Positions 1 through 8,545 of a stretch of DNA of 64,000 nucleotides are shown here, one piece after another (within the stretch, counting starts at the first letter, position 1; each line of letters opens with the position of its first letter). Origin of the DNA: TMP-24 sp046348855 (GTDB lineage Bacteria; Pseudomonadota; Alphaproteobacteria; Rhodobacterales; Rhodobacteraceae); contig JAXMDK010000013.1 in assembly GCA_046348855.1 (NCBI GenBank), positions 66,586 to 130,585 of the forward strand. The letters are read 5' to 3'. The notes under the pieces were generated by a model, which was given only the letters and a program-made list of their open reading frames with translations, did not search any database and was not told the origin of the DNA. Both the position numbers and the translations under genes were made by a program.

Positions 1-1341
1 CTTTACCGCAATGACAGCGTGACGGGCGGGTCATTGAAGTTCACCGCCGTCCCGTCGGGGGCAGAACTGACGCGGGTGACGGGTGCCTATCCGCTGGATG
101 TCGACGGCGACGGGATCACCGACCTGGTGATCCTGCGCTCTGGCCCCGACGCGGTGATGAGGGGCGACGGGAACTGTCGCTTTCACGATGCCAGCGCCGA
201 ATGGGGCTTTGCCGGGCCGGACCTGTGGTCCACCGCCTTTTCCGCCACCTGGGAAAAGGGCCAGGACTGGCCGATGCTTGCCATCGGCACCTATATCGAC
301 CGTAACGAGGATGCCTTTCCCTGGGGCAGCTGCACCGACAATTCGCTGTTCCGCCCCAAGGGCCGGGGCTTCGGCGGGCCGGTCGCGCTGAAACCGTCGT
401 TCTGCGCGCTGTCGATGCTGTTCACCGACTGGAACCGTTCGGGCGTCAAGGCGCTGCGCATCGCCAACGACCGGGAATATTACAAGGGCGGCAGCGAGCA
501 GTTATGGCATGTCGATCCGGGCGAGGCGCCGCGCCCCTATACCCCGGCCGAAGGCTGGAAGCCCCTGAAGATCTGGGGCATGGGGATCGCCAGCACCGAT
601 GTGAACGGCGACGGGTTCCCGGACTATTTCATGACCTCGATGGCTGACAGCAAGCTGCAGGTGCTGGCCGGACCGGCGACGGCGGCGACCTACAAGGATA
701 TCGCCTTTGCCGCCCATGCCATCGCGCAACGCCCTTATGTCGGTGGCGACGTTCGTCCCTCGACCGGCTGGCACGCCGAGTTCCAGGATGTGAACAACGA
801 TGGCATCCAGGATCTGTTCATCGCCAAGGGCAATGTCAGCGACATGCCTGATTTCGCCCATGACGACCCGAACAACCTGCTGCTGGGCCTGCCGGACGGC
901 GCCTTTTCCGAAGCGGGCGACAAGGCGGGCGTGGCCAGCATGAAGCAGGCGCGCGGCGCGTCGGTGGTGGACCTGAACGGCGACGGGCAGCTGGATCTGG
1001 TGGTGGCCAACCGCAACACCGGGGCCGAGATCTGGCGCAACGCCGGAACCGGGCTGGGCCACTGGCTGCAACTGGCGCTGCATCAGGAAGGGGCCAACCG
1101 CGACGCGATCGGCGCCTGGATCGAGGTGAGGACCGGCGATCATGTGCAGCGGCGCGAGATCGCCTCGGGCGGCGGCCATGCCGGCGGGCAACTTGGCTGG
1201 TGGCATTTCGGCCTGGGCGATGCGGATGCCGCCGAGGTGCGGGTTATCTGGCCCGACGGCACTACGGGCGACTGGGGCAAGGTCGCGGCGGACGGGTTCT
1301 GGGACTTGGCCAAGGGCCAGCCGCCGGCCGCCGCGCGCTGA
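1..1341 (+). CDS. FG-GAP/VCBS repeat protein with C-terminal ASPIC/UnbV domain (5' partial)
   Basis: The reading frame is open from the first base of the window, so the true start lies upstream; a GTG at 19 is only an internal codon. Four calcium-binding-like FG-GAP/VCBS motifs are visible (DVDGDGITDLVIL, DVNGDGFPDYF, DVNNDGIQDLF, DLNGDGQLDLVVANR), as expected for a beta-propeller. The last 90 or so residues (GHWLQLALHQEGANRDAIGA through VRVIWPDGTTGDW) match the ASPIC/UnbV module. Such CRTAC1-like proteins are exported and probably bind ligands or cations at the cell surface; the specific role is unknown. It ends 5 bases before the convergent GntR gene. Confidence 0.85.
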   Translation, partial: LYRNDSVTGGSLKFTAVPSGAELTRVTGAYPLDVDGDGITDLVILRSGPDAVMRGDGNCRFHDASAEWGFAGPDLWSTAFSATWEKGQDWPMLAIGTYIDRNEDAFPWGSCTDNSLFRPKGRGFGGPVALKPSFCALSMLFTDWNRSGVKALRIANDREYYKGGSEQLWHVDPGEAPRPYTPAEGWKPLKIWGMGIASTDVNGDGFPDYFMTSMADSKLQVLAGPATAATYKDIAFAAHAIAQRPYVGGDVRPSTGWHAEFQDVNNDGIQDLFIAKGNVSDMPDFAHDDPNNLLLGLPDGAFSEAGDKAGVASMKQARGASVVDLNGDGQLDLVVANRNTGAEIWRNAGTGLGHWLQLALHQEGANRDAIGAWIEVRTGDHVQRREIASGGGHAGGQLGWWHFGLGDADAAEVRVIWPDGTTGDWGKVAADGFWDLAKGQPPAAAR

Positions 1342-1346
1342 CCGGG

Positions 1347-2066
1347 TCACGCCGCCGGGTTCACGGCCGTCATCGGCGCGTCGGTCAGACAATTTTCCTT
1401 CAGGTAGTCGATGAAGTTGTCGCGGAACTGGCGGGTGTGGGCGTGGGCCAGCGCGTCGGCCCGCGCGACGTCGCGGTTGCGGATCGCATCAAGCATTTCG
1501 GCATGTTCGTCGGTGAGCAGATAGCCGCCCCGGCCGCGTTCGAGAAACTGGAAATGCAGGTGCAACATCCGCCGGCCCTGGTCGAGAAGCCGTTCGTAGA
1601 ACGCTGCGAGATAGGGGTTCCGGCCCGCCCGGGCGATGGCCATGTGGAACTGCTTGTTGGCCTCTGACATCGACAGGTGATCGCCCTTGGCGACCGAGGC
1701 CTCGAATTCCTTCTGGCGGCGTGCGATCGCCTTGAGGTCGGCCTCCGACCGCAGTTCGGCGGCCAGCCGGGTGTTCATGCGCTGGGCGATGTCCAGGGCC
1801 TCGACGTATTTGGGGAAACTCTGGATGTCGATGGGGGCGACGATCGTCGAACGGTTGGCCAGCATCACCACCAGATCGTCGCCGGCCAGCCGGATCAGCG
1901 CTTCGCGCACCGGCGAGCGCGACATGCCGAAGCGGTCGGCCAGTGTGGTTTCGTCAAGCAGCGCGCCGGGTTCGAGCTTCAGCGACAGGATCTCGTCCCG
2001 AAGCGTTTCGTAGGCAAACCTGACCCCGGTTCCCTTGGCGCGCCTGGTTTCCGTTTCCTCGGCCAT
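1347..2066 (-). CDS. GntR-family (FCD subfamily) transcriptional regulator
   Basis: 239 residues. Residues about 15-75 form the GntR winged helix-turn-helix (TLADRFGMSRSPVREALIRL is the recognition region) and residues about 85-215 an all-helical FCD effector domain with candidate metal/ligand residues in NKQFH, DEHAEML and HAHTRQF. I chose the ATG at 2066 because upstream extension runs through the intergenic region and removes the normal FCD-GntR N-terminus. It is divergent from the hydroxyproline-type operon at 2260, so it is probably the local repressor of that operon, with palindromic GTCGAC-centred sites between the two genes as the likely operators. The effector is unknown; a pathway substrate is the obvious guess. 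Confidence 0.92.
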   Translation of the reverse strand: MAEETETRRAKGTGVRFAYETLRDEILSLKLEPGALLDETTLADRFGMSRSPVREALIRLAGDDLVVMLANRSTIVAPIDIQSFPKYVEALDIAQRMNTRLAAELRSEADLKAIARRQKEFEASVAKGDHLSMSEANKQFHMAIARAGRNPYLAAFYERLLDQGRRMLHLHFQFLERGRGGYLLTDEHAEMLDAIRNRDVARADALAHAHTRQFRDNFIDYLKENCLTDAPMTAVNPAA

Positions 2067-2113
2067 GACAGGCTCCCGCAGCTGTTTGGTCGACCCTAGC
2101 GCGCACTGGCCAT

Positions 2114-2125
2114 CGTGTCGACACG
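2114..2125. promoter_or_regulatory. Candidate GntR operator 1 (perfect 12-bp palindrome)
   Basis: CGTGTCGACACG is a perfect 12-bp palindrome 48 bases upstream of the GntR start and 134 bases upstream of the lyase start. A near copy sits at 2173-2182. Paired palindromes in a divergent GntR intergenic region are typical operators. Binding by this regulator is inferred, not shown. Confidence 0.5.
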
Positions 2126-2138
2126 GAATATTTTTTAT

Positions 2139-2167
2139 TTGACCTGTCGTCATTGTGTCGGCATGTT
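2139..2167 (+). promoter_or_regulatory. Possible promoter for the lyase/oxidase/racemase operon
   Basis: TTGACC at 2139-2144 followed 17 bases later by CATGTT at 2162-2167. The -35 is good and the -10 weak. The element lies between the two GTCGAC palindromes, which would suit repression by the divergent GntR protein. Confidence 0.3.
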
Positions 2168-2172
2168 TTGCA

Positions 2173-2182
2173 GCGTCGACAC
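2173..2182. promoter_or_regulatory. Candidate GntR operator 2
   Basis: GCGTCGACAC differs from the core of operator 1 (GTGTCGACAC) at one base. The two centres are 58 bp apart, bracketing the possible promoter. Function is inferred from position and repetition. Confidence 0.4.
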
Positions 2183-2259
2183 CCTGACGACACCGAATCG
2201 ACTGGCCGGCCAAACGGGCGCGACCTGCCGCCTGACCGCCCGAGGAAAGGACCAAACCC

Positions 2260-3144
2260 ATGCTGAATCTGTCTGGCGTCATGCCTGCGCTGGTCACCCC
2301 GTTCGACGCGAACGGCAAGATCGACTTTGTCGCCTTCAAGGCGCATCTGACCGCCCTGCGTGCCGCCGGCGTCAGCGGCTGGGTGCCCTGCGGATCGTCG
2401 GGCGAATACAACCTGATGAGCGACGACGAACGCGATCAGGTGCTGCGCTTCGTCAAGGACTTCGCCAAGCCCGGCGAGACACTGATCGCCGGCACCAACG
2501 CCCCCCACACCGCCGGGGTCATCGCCAATACGCTCAGGGCCAAGGAAATGGGCTACGACGCCGTCCTGCTGGCCGTGCCCTTCTACACCAAGCCGACGCA
2601 GGCCGAGATCGTCCGCCATTTCAAGGCGGTGGTCGAGGCGACCGACATGAACATCGTCCTCTATTCCTACCCCGGCAAGGATGGGGTCGAGATCGAGTAC
2701 GAGGCGCTGGATGCTTTGGCCGACGATCCCCGCATCATCGGCATCAAGGAAAGCTCGGGCGTGTTGCAGCGCGCCATCGGTATCGCCACCCGCTATGCCG
2801 GCCGCCTGCAACTGGTCTCCGGGTCCGACGACATCGCGCTGGATTTCATGCTGTGGGGAGCGGATTCGTGGATCTGCGGGCCGGCGAACTGCATGGCCAG
2901 GGCGGTCTGTGATCTCGACCGCAGCTTCCGCGCCGGCGATCTGGCCAAGGCCAAGGACATCATGGTGCGGCTGTGGCCGGCGATGAACATCCTGGAATCC
3001 GGCAAGTTCGTGCAAAAGCTGAAATACGGCTGCGAATTGCAGGGCACGCCGGTCGGCGATTGCCGCATGCCCTTCGGCCCGCTGACGACCGAGGAAAAGG
3101 CCGCCTTCGCCGCCGCCATGCAGCCCATCGTCAACTGGAAATAA
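2260..3144 (+). CDS. DapA/DHDPS-family lyase, probable pyrroline-4-hydroxy-2-carboxylate deaminase
   Basis: 294 residues, the full length of a class I aldolase of the dihydrodipicolinate synthase superfamily. Visible active-site elements are GSSGE (45-49, the GTTGE position), Tyr135 in LYSYPG and the Schiff-base lysine Lys163 in IIGIKESSG. The arginine that binds the carboxylate in true DapA (usually PGR) is Lys140 here, so it is probably not lysine biosynthesis. Linked to an FAD amino-acid oxidase and a proline-racemase-family enzyme, the best fit is the deaminase that converts pyrroline-4-hydroxy-2-carboxylate to alpha-ketoglutarate semialdehyde. The start is supported by GAGGAAAGGA upstream. 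The pathway assignment is inference. Confidence 0.75.
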   Translation: MLNLSGVMPALVTPFDANGKIDFVAFKAHLTALRAAGVSGWVPCGSSGEYNLMSDDERDQVLRFVKDFAKPGETLIAGTNAPHTAGVIANTLRAKEMGYDAVLLAVPFYTKPTQAEIVRHFKAVVEATDMNIVLYSYPGKDGVEIEYEALDALADDPRIIGIKESSGVLQRAIGIATRYAGRLQLVSGSDDIALDFMLWGADSWICGPANCMARAVCDLDRSFRAGDLAKAKDIMVRLWPAMNILESGKFVQKLKYGCELQGTPVGDCRMPFGPLTTEEKAAFAAAMQPIVNWK

Positions 3145-3147
3145 GTC

Positions 3148-4419
3148 ATGGTCACGGTCGTCGTCGGCGCGGGCATCATTGGCACCGCCATCGCCCATGA
3201 CCTGCAACGGCGCGGCCGGCAGGTCGTGCTGGTCGACCGCGATGCGCCGGGGCGGGGCGCGTCCTTCGGCAACATGGCTTCGATCGCCGTGACCGAGTTC
3301 ATGCCCGCCTCGCGCCCCGCCGTCTGGCGGCAGATTCCGGGCTGGATGCTCGACCCCGAAGGTCCGGTGCGCATCCGCCCGGCCTACATGCCGAAACTGG
3401 TGCCGTGGTTCCTGCGCTTCATCGCCGCCTCGCGCCCGTCGAAGCTGCGCGCGCTCGAGGCGCAGGGGGCGGCGCTCTGTTCGCGGGCGCTGGACGACAC
3501 GCTGGCCCTGTTACGCGACACCGGGCTGGAAGGGGAGATCACCCAGGAAGGCTGCCTGTCGCTTTACACCGACGAAACGGAGTTCAGGGCCGACCGCGAC
3601 CATATCGAGATCCTCGAACGGTTCGGTTTTCCGCATGAGGTGATCGGCCGCCAGGCGATCCGCGCGCTGGAGCCGGAACTCAGCGACAGGATCGGCATGG
3701 CGGTGCTGTTTCCCCAGAACCGCAGCTTGCGCGACCCTTACCGGCTGGTCTTGAAACTGGCCGAGCGGTTCACCGCCCTTGGCGGGCGGATCGAACCGGG
3801 CGAGGTGGTTGGCTTCACCCGTGGCGAAGGTATCCGCGAGGTGGTTCTGAAAGGCGGTCGCCGTCTGATTGCCGATGAGGTGGTGATCTGTGCCGGCGCC
3901 CATTCGGCCCATCTGGCGAAGCTCTTGGGCGAGCCGATCCCGCTGGAGACCGAGCGCGGCTATCACACCCAGATCATGTCCCCCGGCATCTCGATGCGTC
4001 ATTCGATCATCTGGCCCGCCCGCGCCTTCATGGTCACACCGACGGCGGGCGGCATCCGCGTCGGCGGCACGGTGGAAATGGCGGGGCTGGAGGCGCCGCC
4101 CGACTATCGCCGGTCGAAAATCACCGTCAGGCGGGCGCAAGAGGCGCTGCCCAACCTGCGTTGCGAGGATTTCACCGAATGGATGGGCCACCGTCCGGCC
4201 CTGCCGGATACGGTGCCGATCCTGTCGGCCAGCGCCAGAACGCGCGGCCTGTTCTACGCCACCGGCCACGGCCATCTGGGCGTGACCTATGCCGCCACCA
4301 CGGCGCGGCTGATGGGCGACCTGATCACCGGCGCGCATCCGCCGCTTGACCTTGCGCCCTATCGGATCAATCGGTTCTCACATGCAGACACGAAGCGCCG
4401 GGGGTGGCATATCCGATGA
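3148..4419 (+). CDS. FAD-dependent amino-acid oxidoreductase (DAO family), probable D-hydroxyproline dehydrogenase
   Basis: 423 residues. The N-terminal Rossmann dinucleotide motif VVGAGIIGTAIA and the following acidic residue at the end of beta-2 (LVDRD) show FAD binding; the C-terminal GHGHLGVTYAATTARL region is the usual second FAD contact of the DadA/DAO family. The gene starts three bases after the lyase stop and overlaps the next gene by four bases (ATGA), so the three genes form one translationally coupled operon. In hydroxyproline catabolism this enzyme oxidises cis-4-hydroxy-D-proline to the pyrroline. Another cyclic D-amino acid remains possible. Confidence 0.8.
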   Translation: MVTVVVGAGIIGTAIAHDLQRRGRQVVLVDRDAPGRGASFGNMASIAVTEFMPASRPAVWRQIPGWMLDPEGPVRIRPAYMPKLVPWFLRFIAASRPSKLRALEAQGAALCSRALDDTLALLRDTGLEGEITQEGCLSLYTDETEFRADRDHIEILERFGFPHEVIGRQAIRALEPELSDRIGMAVLFPQNRSLRDPYRLVLKLAERFTALGGRIEPGEVVGFTRGEGIREVVLKGGRRLIADEVVICAGAHSAHLAKLLGEPIPLETERGYHTQIMSPGISMRHSIIWPARAFMVTPTAGGIRVGGTVEMAGLEAPPDYRRSKITVRRAQEALPNLRCEDFTEWMGHRPALPDTVPILSASARTRGLFYATGHGHLGVTYAATTARLMGDLITGAHPPLDLAPYRINRFSHADTKRRGWHIR

Positions 4420-5447
4420 AATTCGAGCGGTCCCTTGAAATCCTGATGGTCCACGCCCAGGGCGAGATCGGCAATGTGATCGTCGGCGGCGCGCCCGAGA
4501 TTCCCGGCGCGACGATCCTTGAAAAGATGAACCACATCAATCAGGTGGACGACAGCCTGCGCCGCTTCGTCACCGGCGAGCCGCGCGCCAATGTTGCGAT
4601 GTCGACCAACCTGCTGTTGCCGCCCTGCCGCCCTGACGCCGATGCCGCCTTCATCGTGCTGCAACCCGACCGGGCGCATCCGATGTCGGGGTCGAACTGC
4701 ATCTGTGTGGTGACCGCGCTTTTGGAAACCGGCCGGGTGAAGATGGTCGAACCGGAAACGCTGGTCCGCCTTGACACGGCGGCGGGGCTCGTCACCGTGC
4801 GGGCGCGCTGCGAAAATGGCCGCTGCCTGTCGGTCAGCCTCGACAATGTGCCGGCCTTCGTGCACGCGCTGGACCTGCCGGTCGTGACCCCGCGATGGGG
4901 CACGGTCCCCGTCGACATCGCCTACGGCGGGGTGTTCTACGCCCAGGTCGACGTGGATAAGGTGGGGCTAGAGATCACGCCCGATCACGCCCGCGACCTG
5001 GCCGAAGCCGGCATGGAGATCAAGGCGCTGTTGGCCGCGCAGGTCGCCGTCCGGCATCCCGAAATTCCCAGCCTGAACGAGATCGCCTATGTGATGTTCC
5101 GCGACTACCGGCCGGATGGATCGGTCGTCACCTGCACCACGCTGAAGCCCGGCCGCGTCGACCGCTCGCCCTGCGGCACCGGGTCATCGGCCAACCTGGC
5201 CGTGCTGCAGGCGCCTGGGCAGCTGAAGCTGGGCGAGCGATACGTTTCGCGGTCGATCATCGGCGGCACATTTCTGGCCGAGGCCATCGGCGAAACCTCG
5301 GTCGGCGGGCGCCCGGCGGTCTTGCCGCGCATCACCGGGACGGGGTGGATCTTCGGCCGGCTGGAGCTGCGCCTCAGCCCCGACGACCCGTTCCCGGCGG
5401 GGTTTGCCCTGTCCGACACCTGGGGGCCGCAGGTCGGCGATCTGTAG
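4416..5447 (+). CDS. Proline racemase/hydroxyproline epimerase-family protein with a Ser-Cys active-site pair
   Basis: 343 residues. I chose the ATG at 4416, which overlaps the upstream stop as ATGA, over a GTG 12 bases earlier. The family normally uses two cysteines: MCGHG and a later SPCGTG. Here the first motif reads MSGSN, with Ser91 in place of the catalytic cysteine, while Cys253 is kept in DRSPCGTGSSA. Ser-Cys members are known in this superfamily and have been linked to 4- or 3-hydroxyproline epimerisation or dehydration. Its operon partners (DAO oxidase, DapA-like deaminase) favour hydroxyproline 2-epimerase. The exact substrate cannot be read from the sequence. Confidence 0.8.
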   Translation: MKFERSLEILMVHAQGEIGNVIVGGAPEIPGATILEKMNHINQVDDSLRRFVTGEPRANVAMSTNLLLPPCRPDADAAFIVLQPDRAHPMSGSNCICVVTALLETGRVKMVEPETLVRLDTAAGLVTVRARCENGRCLSVSLDNVPAFVHALDLPVVTPRWGTVPVDIAYGGVFYAQVDVDKVGLEITPDHARDLAEAGMEIKALLAAQVAVRHPEIPSLNEIAYVMFRDYRPDGSVVTCTTLKPGRVDRSPCGTGSSANLAVLQAPGQLKLGERYVSRSIIGGTFLAEAIGETSVGGRPAVLPRITGTGWIFGRLELRLSPDDPFPAGFALSDTWGPQVGDL

Positions 5448-5471
5448 GGGCAGGCGGCGGAGCGTCGGCAG

Positions 5472-6809
5472 CTATCTGGAGCCGAAATGCGCCTGCCTGT
5501 CAGCCTGAGCCGGCGCCGGTTCGGGCTGGCGCGACAAGAGGGCCTTCAGCGCGACCTCGAACCGTTCGGCCTCCAGCGTGTAAGCGGCGCTGTAGGCATC
5601 GTAGCTGCTGTTGATCGGCGTCTGCGGCGTCACGAACAGATAGCGCAGGTCCATGCCGACGACGTTGGCAAGGTTCGAATAGGCGCAGAACCCTTCGTAG
5701 TGCGGCAAGAGCCAGGTCAGCCCGCGGGTCCGGTTCTGGCAGAACAGCATGTTGGCGAAGGCCGCGCCCGACGGGCCGGCGACGATCTCGGCCCCGGCGA
5801 AGGTCGCCACCTGTTCGCGGAACGACAGCTTTTCGGGGTAGACGGGCTCGAACCCGTGACCGGCGGCGATTTCCAGAAGTTCGGCCTGGTTGTAGTTGCG
5901 CCGGTCGTTGCCGCGCGCCAGGAAGATCCGCCGGGTCGGGGGCGCTTCGTCGATCGACAGCCGGTCAAGGATCGCCGCCCGGAACCGGGCAAGGACCTCG
6001 CCGTTCTGGCTGTAGTCCGATGGCGCCGGCCACCGCCCCGCGATCAGGTTCATCGGGCCGCTGACCGGACTGTCGATGTGGACCAGCCGGCCAACCTTGG
6101 CCGGAACGGCGGGCGCCAGCGTCGTGACCGGGCGGCCCTGCGTGAACAGCGCCAGCGAGGCGCGGAAGGTTTCATATTGCTGGCAGGCGGCCGGCACCAG
6201 CAGGGGAAAGTCGCCAAATTCCGCCGGCAGGCTTTCGGCCAGGAAGGCGGCGGGCAGGATCTCGATCAGCCAGTGATACCAGTTGGTCACGCCCGCCCCG
6301 AACAGCGCCACCCCGCGCTCGACCCGCGCCGGATTGGGGCAGAAGGCGATTCCGGTGCCGTCGTCCTGTGACAGGAAGAATTCCCCATCGGTGATCAGCA
6401 GGTCCGGCCGCCCGATATAGAGCGGCGGAACCGCGATCCGGCCCCCGGTCACGATGGCGGAACTGGTCGGGTAGATTTCGGCGGCGGTGAACAGCCGCGC
6501 CTCGATCGGCGGCAACTGCCCTGGCTGGCGGGCAGGTGGCGCGCCGATCTGGCGGGGCGCCTCGGTGACATAACCCGTTGCTGGGGCCAGCGTGGCAACG
6601 GGGCGCGAACAGTCGGCATAGCCGGCCATCGGCAGATAGCGGTTGGCCGGCGCCAGCAGCCCGAGCAGCCACCGGATCAGCCGGCTCCTGAAAGGGGGCT
6701 GGCCCTGCGCCGTCAGCTTCTTCTGCAGCTTGGCAACGATGCGGGCCTTGTTGCGGGCCAGCTTCTGCCGTTTGCGGTGATATTTTCGGACCAGCCAGGG
6801 CTCAGACAC
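5472..6809 (-). CDS. Glycosyltransferase family 61 (DUF563) protein
   Basis: 445 residues. The start is the GTG at 6809, placed six bases after GGGAGG; the frame stays open further upstream but enters the aminotransferase gene. The first 40 residues are strongly basic (KYHRKRQKLARNKARIVAK). The GT61 hallmark is seen mid-protein around TNWYHWLIEILPA, with a conserved IFLARGNDRRNYNQAELLE stretch and a C-terminal GPSGAAFANMLF-type block. GT61 enzymes transfer xylose, arabinose or related sugars to polysaccharides. It is the last gene of the minus-strand surface-sugar operon, 26 bases after the aminotransferase. Donor and acceptor are unknown. Confidence 0.8.
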   Translation of the reverse strand: MSEPWLVRKYHRKRQKLARNKARIVAKLQKKLTAQGQPPFRSRLIRWLLGLLAPANRYLPMAGYADCSRPVATLAPATGYVTEAPRQIGAPPARQPGQLPPIEARLFTAAEIYPTSSAIVTGGRIAVPPLYIGRPDLLITDGEFFLSQDDGTGIAFCPNPARVERGVALFGAGVTNWYHWLIEILPAAFLAESLPAEFGDFPLLVPAACQQYETFRASLALFTQGRPVTTLAPAVPAKVGRLVHIDSPVSGPMNLIAGRWPAPSDYSQNGEVLARFRAAILDRLSIDEAPPTRRIFLARGNDRRNYNQAELLEIAAGHGFEPVYPEKLSFREQVATFAGAEIVAGPSGAAFANMLFCQNRTRGLTWLLPHYEGFCAYSNLANVVGMDLRYLFVTPQTPINSSYDAYSAAYTLEAERFEVALKALLSRQPEPAPAQADRQAHFGSR

Positions 6810-6835
6810 AACCCGCCTCCCGTTCTGCCGGCGTT

Positions 6836-7933
6836 TCAGGCTGCGGACAGGACCGCCTCGATCACCGCCTGCCGCATGGCCGCCGTCAGGTGCGGGCCCA
6901 TCGGCAGGCTCAGAACCTCGCCGGCCAGCTGGCGCGCCAGCGGCAGGCTGTCGGGCGCAAGCTTCAGGTCGGCATAGGCCGGCTGCATGTGCGGCGGCAC
7001 CGGATAGTGAACCAGCGTGCCGATGGACCTGTCGGTCAGCCGGGCCTGAAGCCGGTCGCGTTCGGCCGAGCGGATCACGAACAGGTGCCAGACCGGATCG
7101 ACCCCTTCGGCAACGGCGGGGCAGATCAGCGGCGCGCCGGCGAAAGCGTCGGTGTAGGCCGCCGCCAGCTTTCTGCGCCGTTCGGTCCATTCGTCCAGGT
7201 GGGGAAGCTTGGCGCGCAGCACCGCGGCATGAAGCGGGTCGAGCCGGCTGTTCACGCCCTTGACCTCGTTGTGATATTTCTTCTGCGATCCGTAGTTGCG
7301 CAGCACCCGGATGCGCTGTGCCAACTCGGCGTTATCCGTGGTGACGGCCCCGCCATCGCCGAGCGCGCCCAGATTTTTGCCGGGATAGAAGCTCCAGCAG
7401 ACCAGATCGCCATGCGCCCCGATCCGCTTGCCCTTGTAGCGTGCGCCGTGCGCCTGGGCCGCATCCTCGATGACCTTCAGCCCGTGCGCGCGGGCCACGG
7501 CGGCCACGCCGTCAAGGTCGGCGGGCTGGCCGTACAGATGGACCGGCATGATCGCCCGCGTGCGGGGCGTCACCGCCCGGGCCAGAAGCGTGGTGTCGAT
7601 GTTGTGCGTCGCCGGATCGGGCTCGACCGGCACAGGGCGTGCGCCGACCGCCGACACCGCCAGCCAGGTGGCGATATAGGTGTTCGACGGCACGATGACC
7701 TCGTCGCCCGGCCCGATGTCGAGCGCGCGCAAGGACAGGATCAGCGCGTCAAGGCCGTTGGCCAGGCCGATGCATTCGGCCGCCTGACAATAATGGGCGA
7801 ATTCCGCCTCGAAGGCTTCGACCTCGGGGCCAAGGATGTAGTAGCCGCTGGAGAGGACGCGGGCGATGCCTTCGTCGATGGTGCCCTTGAGTTCGGCATA
7901 GGCCGCATGCACATCCAGAAACGGAACGTTCAT
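6836..7933 (-). CDS. DegT/DnrJ/EryC1-family sugar aminotransferase (FdtB/QdtB-like)
   Basis: 365 residues, standard length for PLP-dependent sugar nucleotide aminotransferases. The internal-aldimine lysine is Lys186 in SFYPGKNLGALGDGGA, and the PLP-stacking acid is Asp157 in VIEDAAQAHGA. Together with the upstream 3,4-ketoisomerase, whose stop overlaps this start by four bases, it fits the enzyme that aminates dTDP-3-keto-6-deoxyhexose at C-3, giving dTDP-Fuc3N or dTDP-Qui3N. The stereochemistry (galacto or gluco) is set by the ketoisomerase and cannot be decided here. Part of a surface polysaccharide cluster. Confidence 0.85.
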   Translation of the reverse strand: MNVPFLDVHAAYAELKGTIDEGIARVLSSGYYILGPEVEAFEAEFAHYCQAAECIGLANGLDALILSLRALDIGPGDEVIVPSNTYIATWLAVSAVGARPVPVEPDPATHNIDTTLLARAVTPRTRAIMPVHLYGQPADLDGVAAVARAHGLKVIEDAAQAHGARYKGKRIGAHGDLVCWSFYPGKNLGALGDGGAVTTDNAELAQRIRVLRNYGSQKKYHNEVKGVNSRLDPLHAAVLRAKLPHLDEWTERRRKLAAAYTDAFAGAPLICPAVAEGVDPVWHLFVIRSAERDRLQARLTDRSIGTLVHYPVPPHMQPAYADLKLAPDSLPLARQLAGEVLSLPMGPHLTAAMRQAVIEAVLSAA

Positions 7934-8343
7934 TTATTCACACCTGCTGCAACCAGAAAATCATCGTAGTTACGGTAATAATCGTCCTCGTCGTAGAAAT
8001 TGGACGCAAGAACCATGCAAACCGCGCCGGACGAGAAATTGTCGAGTTCCCGCCAGATCATCGGGCAGACATAAAGCCCGTTGTAAGACCGGTTCAGGTG
8101 AACCCGCTTTGAATTGCGACCGTCATTCAGAACGACATCGAAGCTGCCCGACATGGCGATGATAAGCTGCGACAGCGCCTTGTGCGCATGGCCGCCTCGT
8201 TCCGCGCCGCCCGGCACGTCATAAAGATAATAGACGCGGCTGATGCCGAACGGAATCTGCCTGCCGGATTCGACGAATGTCAAATTTCCGCGCGGGTCAG
8301 CAATCTTCGGAAGCTCGATGATTTTGCAGATGTCGATGTTCAT
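7930..8343 (-). CDS. dTDP-4-oxo-6-deoxyhexose 3,4-ketoisomerase (FdtA/QdtA/WxcM-like cupin)
   Basis: 137 residues, a single cupin domain. The motif GGHAHKALSQ (His52, His54) carries the paired catalytic histidines of FdtA/QdtA, and IPFGISRVYYLYDVPGG is the conserved N-terminal strand region. The enzyme moves the keto group of dTDP-4-keto-6-deoxyglucose from C-4 to C-3, preparing it for amination by the next gene. It is the first gene of the minus-strand operon. Its base composition is clearly more AT-rich than its neighbours, which suggests acquisition of the sugar cassette by transfer. Confidence 0.85.
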   Translation of the reverse strand: MNIDICKIIELPKIADPRGNLTFVESGRQIPFGISRVYYLYDVPGGAERGGHAHKALSQLIIAMSGSFDVVLNDGRNSKRVHLNRSYNGLYVCPMIWRELDNFSSGAVCMVLASNFYDEDDYYRNYDDFLVAAGVNK

Positions 8344-8370
8344 ATTGGACTCTGGTGGTGCCCCATCTGA

Positions 8371-8386
8371 AAATCACAGGTGATTT
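8371..8386. promoter_or_regulatory. Inverted repeat in the divergent ketoisomerase/acetyltransferase spacer
   Basis: AAATCACAGGTGATTT is a perfect 7-bp inverted repeat with a 2-bp centre, 28 bases upstream of the ketoisomerase start, inside the 202-bp divergent region. It resembles a dimeric regulator site; no cognate regulator is encoded nearby. Confidence 0.4.
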
Positions 8387-8545
8387 CGGGCCGCGCGACC
8401 TTATCTCGCCGCCCGCCGGGACACAAGCCGCCCCGGCGCCGCAGCGGAGGCAGCGCGCGCCGCTGGTGCGGGCCGGCCGGAATCCGCCTTGACAACCGTG
8501 CCGGTTCTGCACAGCGGATAGGCAGGTAGTCACGAGGTCCCGACG

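Noticed and set aside
2260..3144. True dapA (lysine biosynthesis)
   Set aside because: The carboxylate-binding arginine position is Lys140 and the gene is operonic with an amino-acid oxidase and a racemase-family enzyme.
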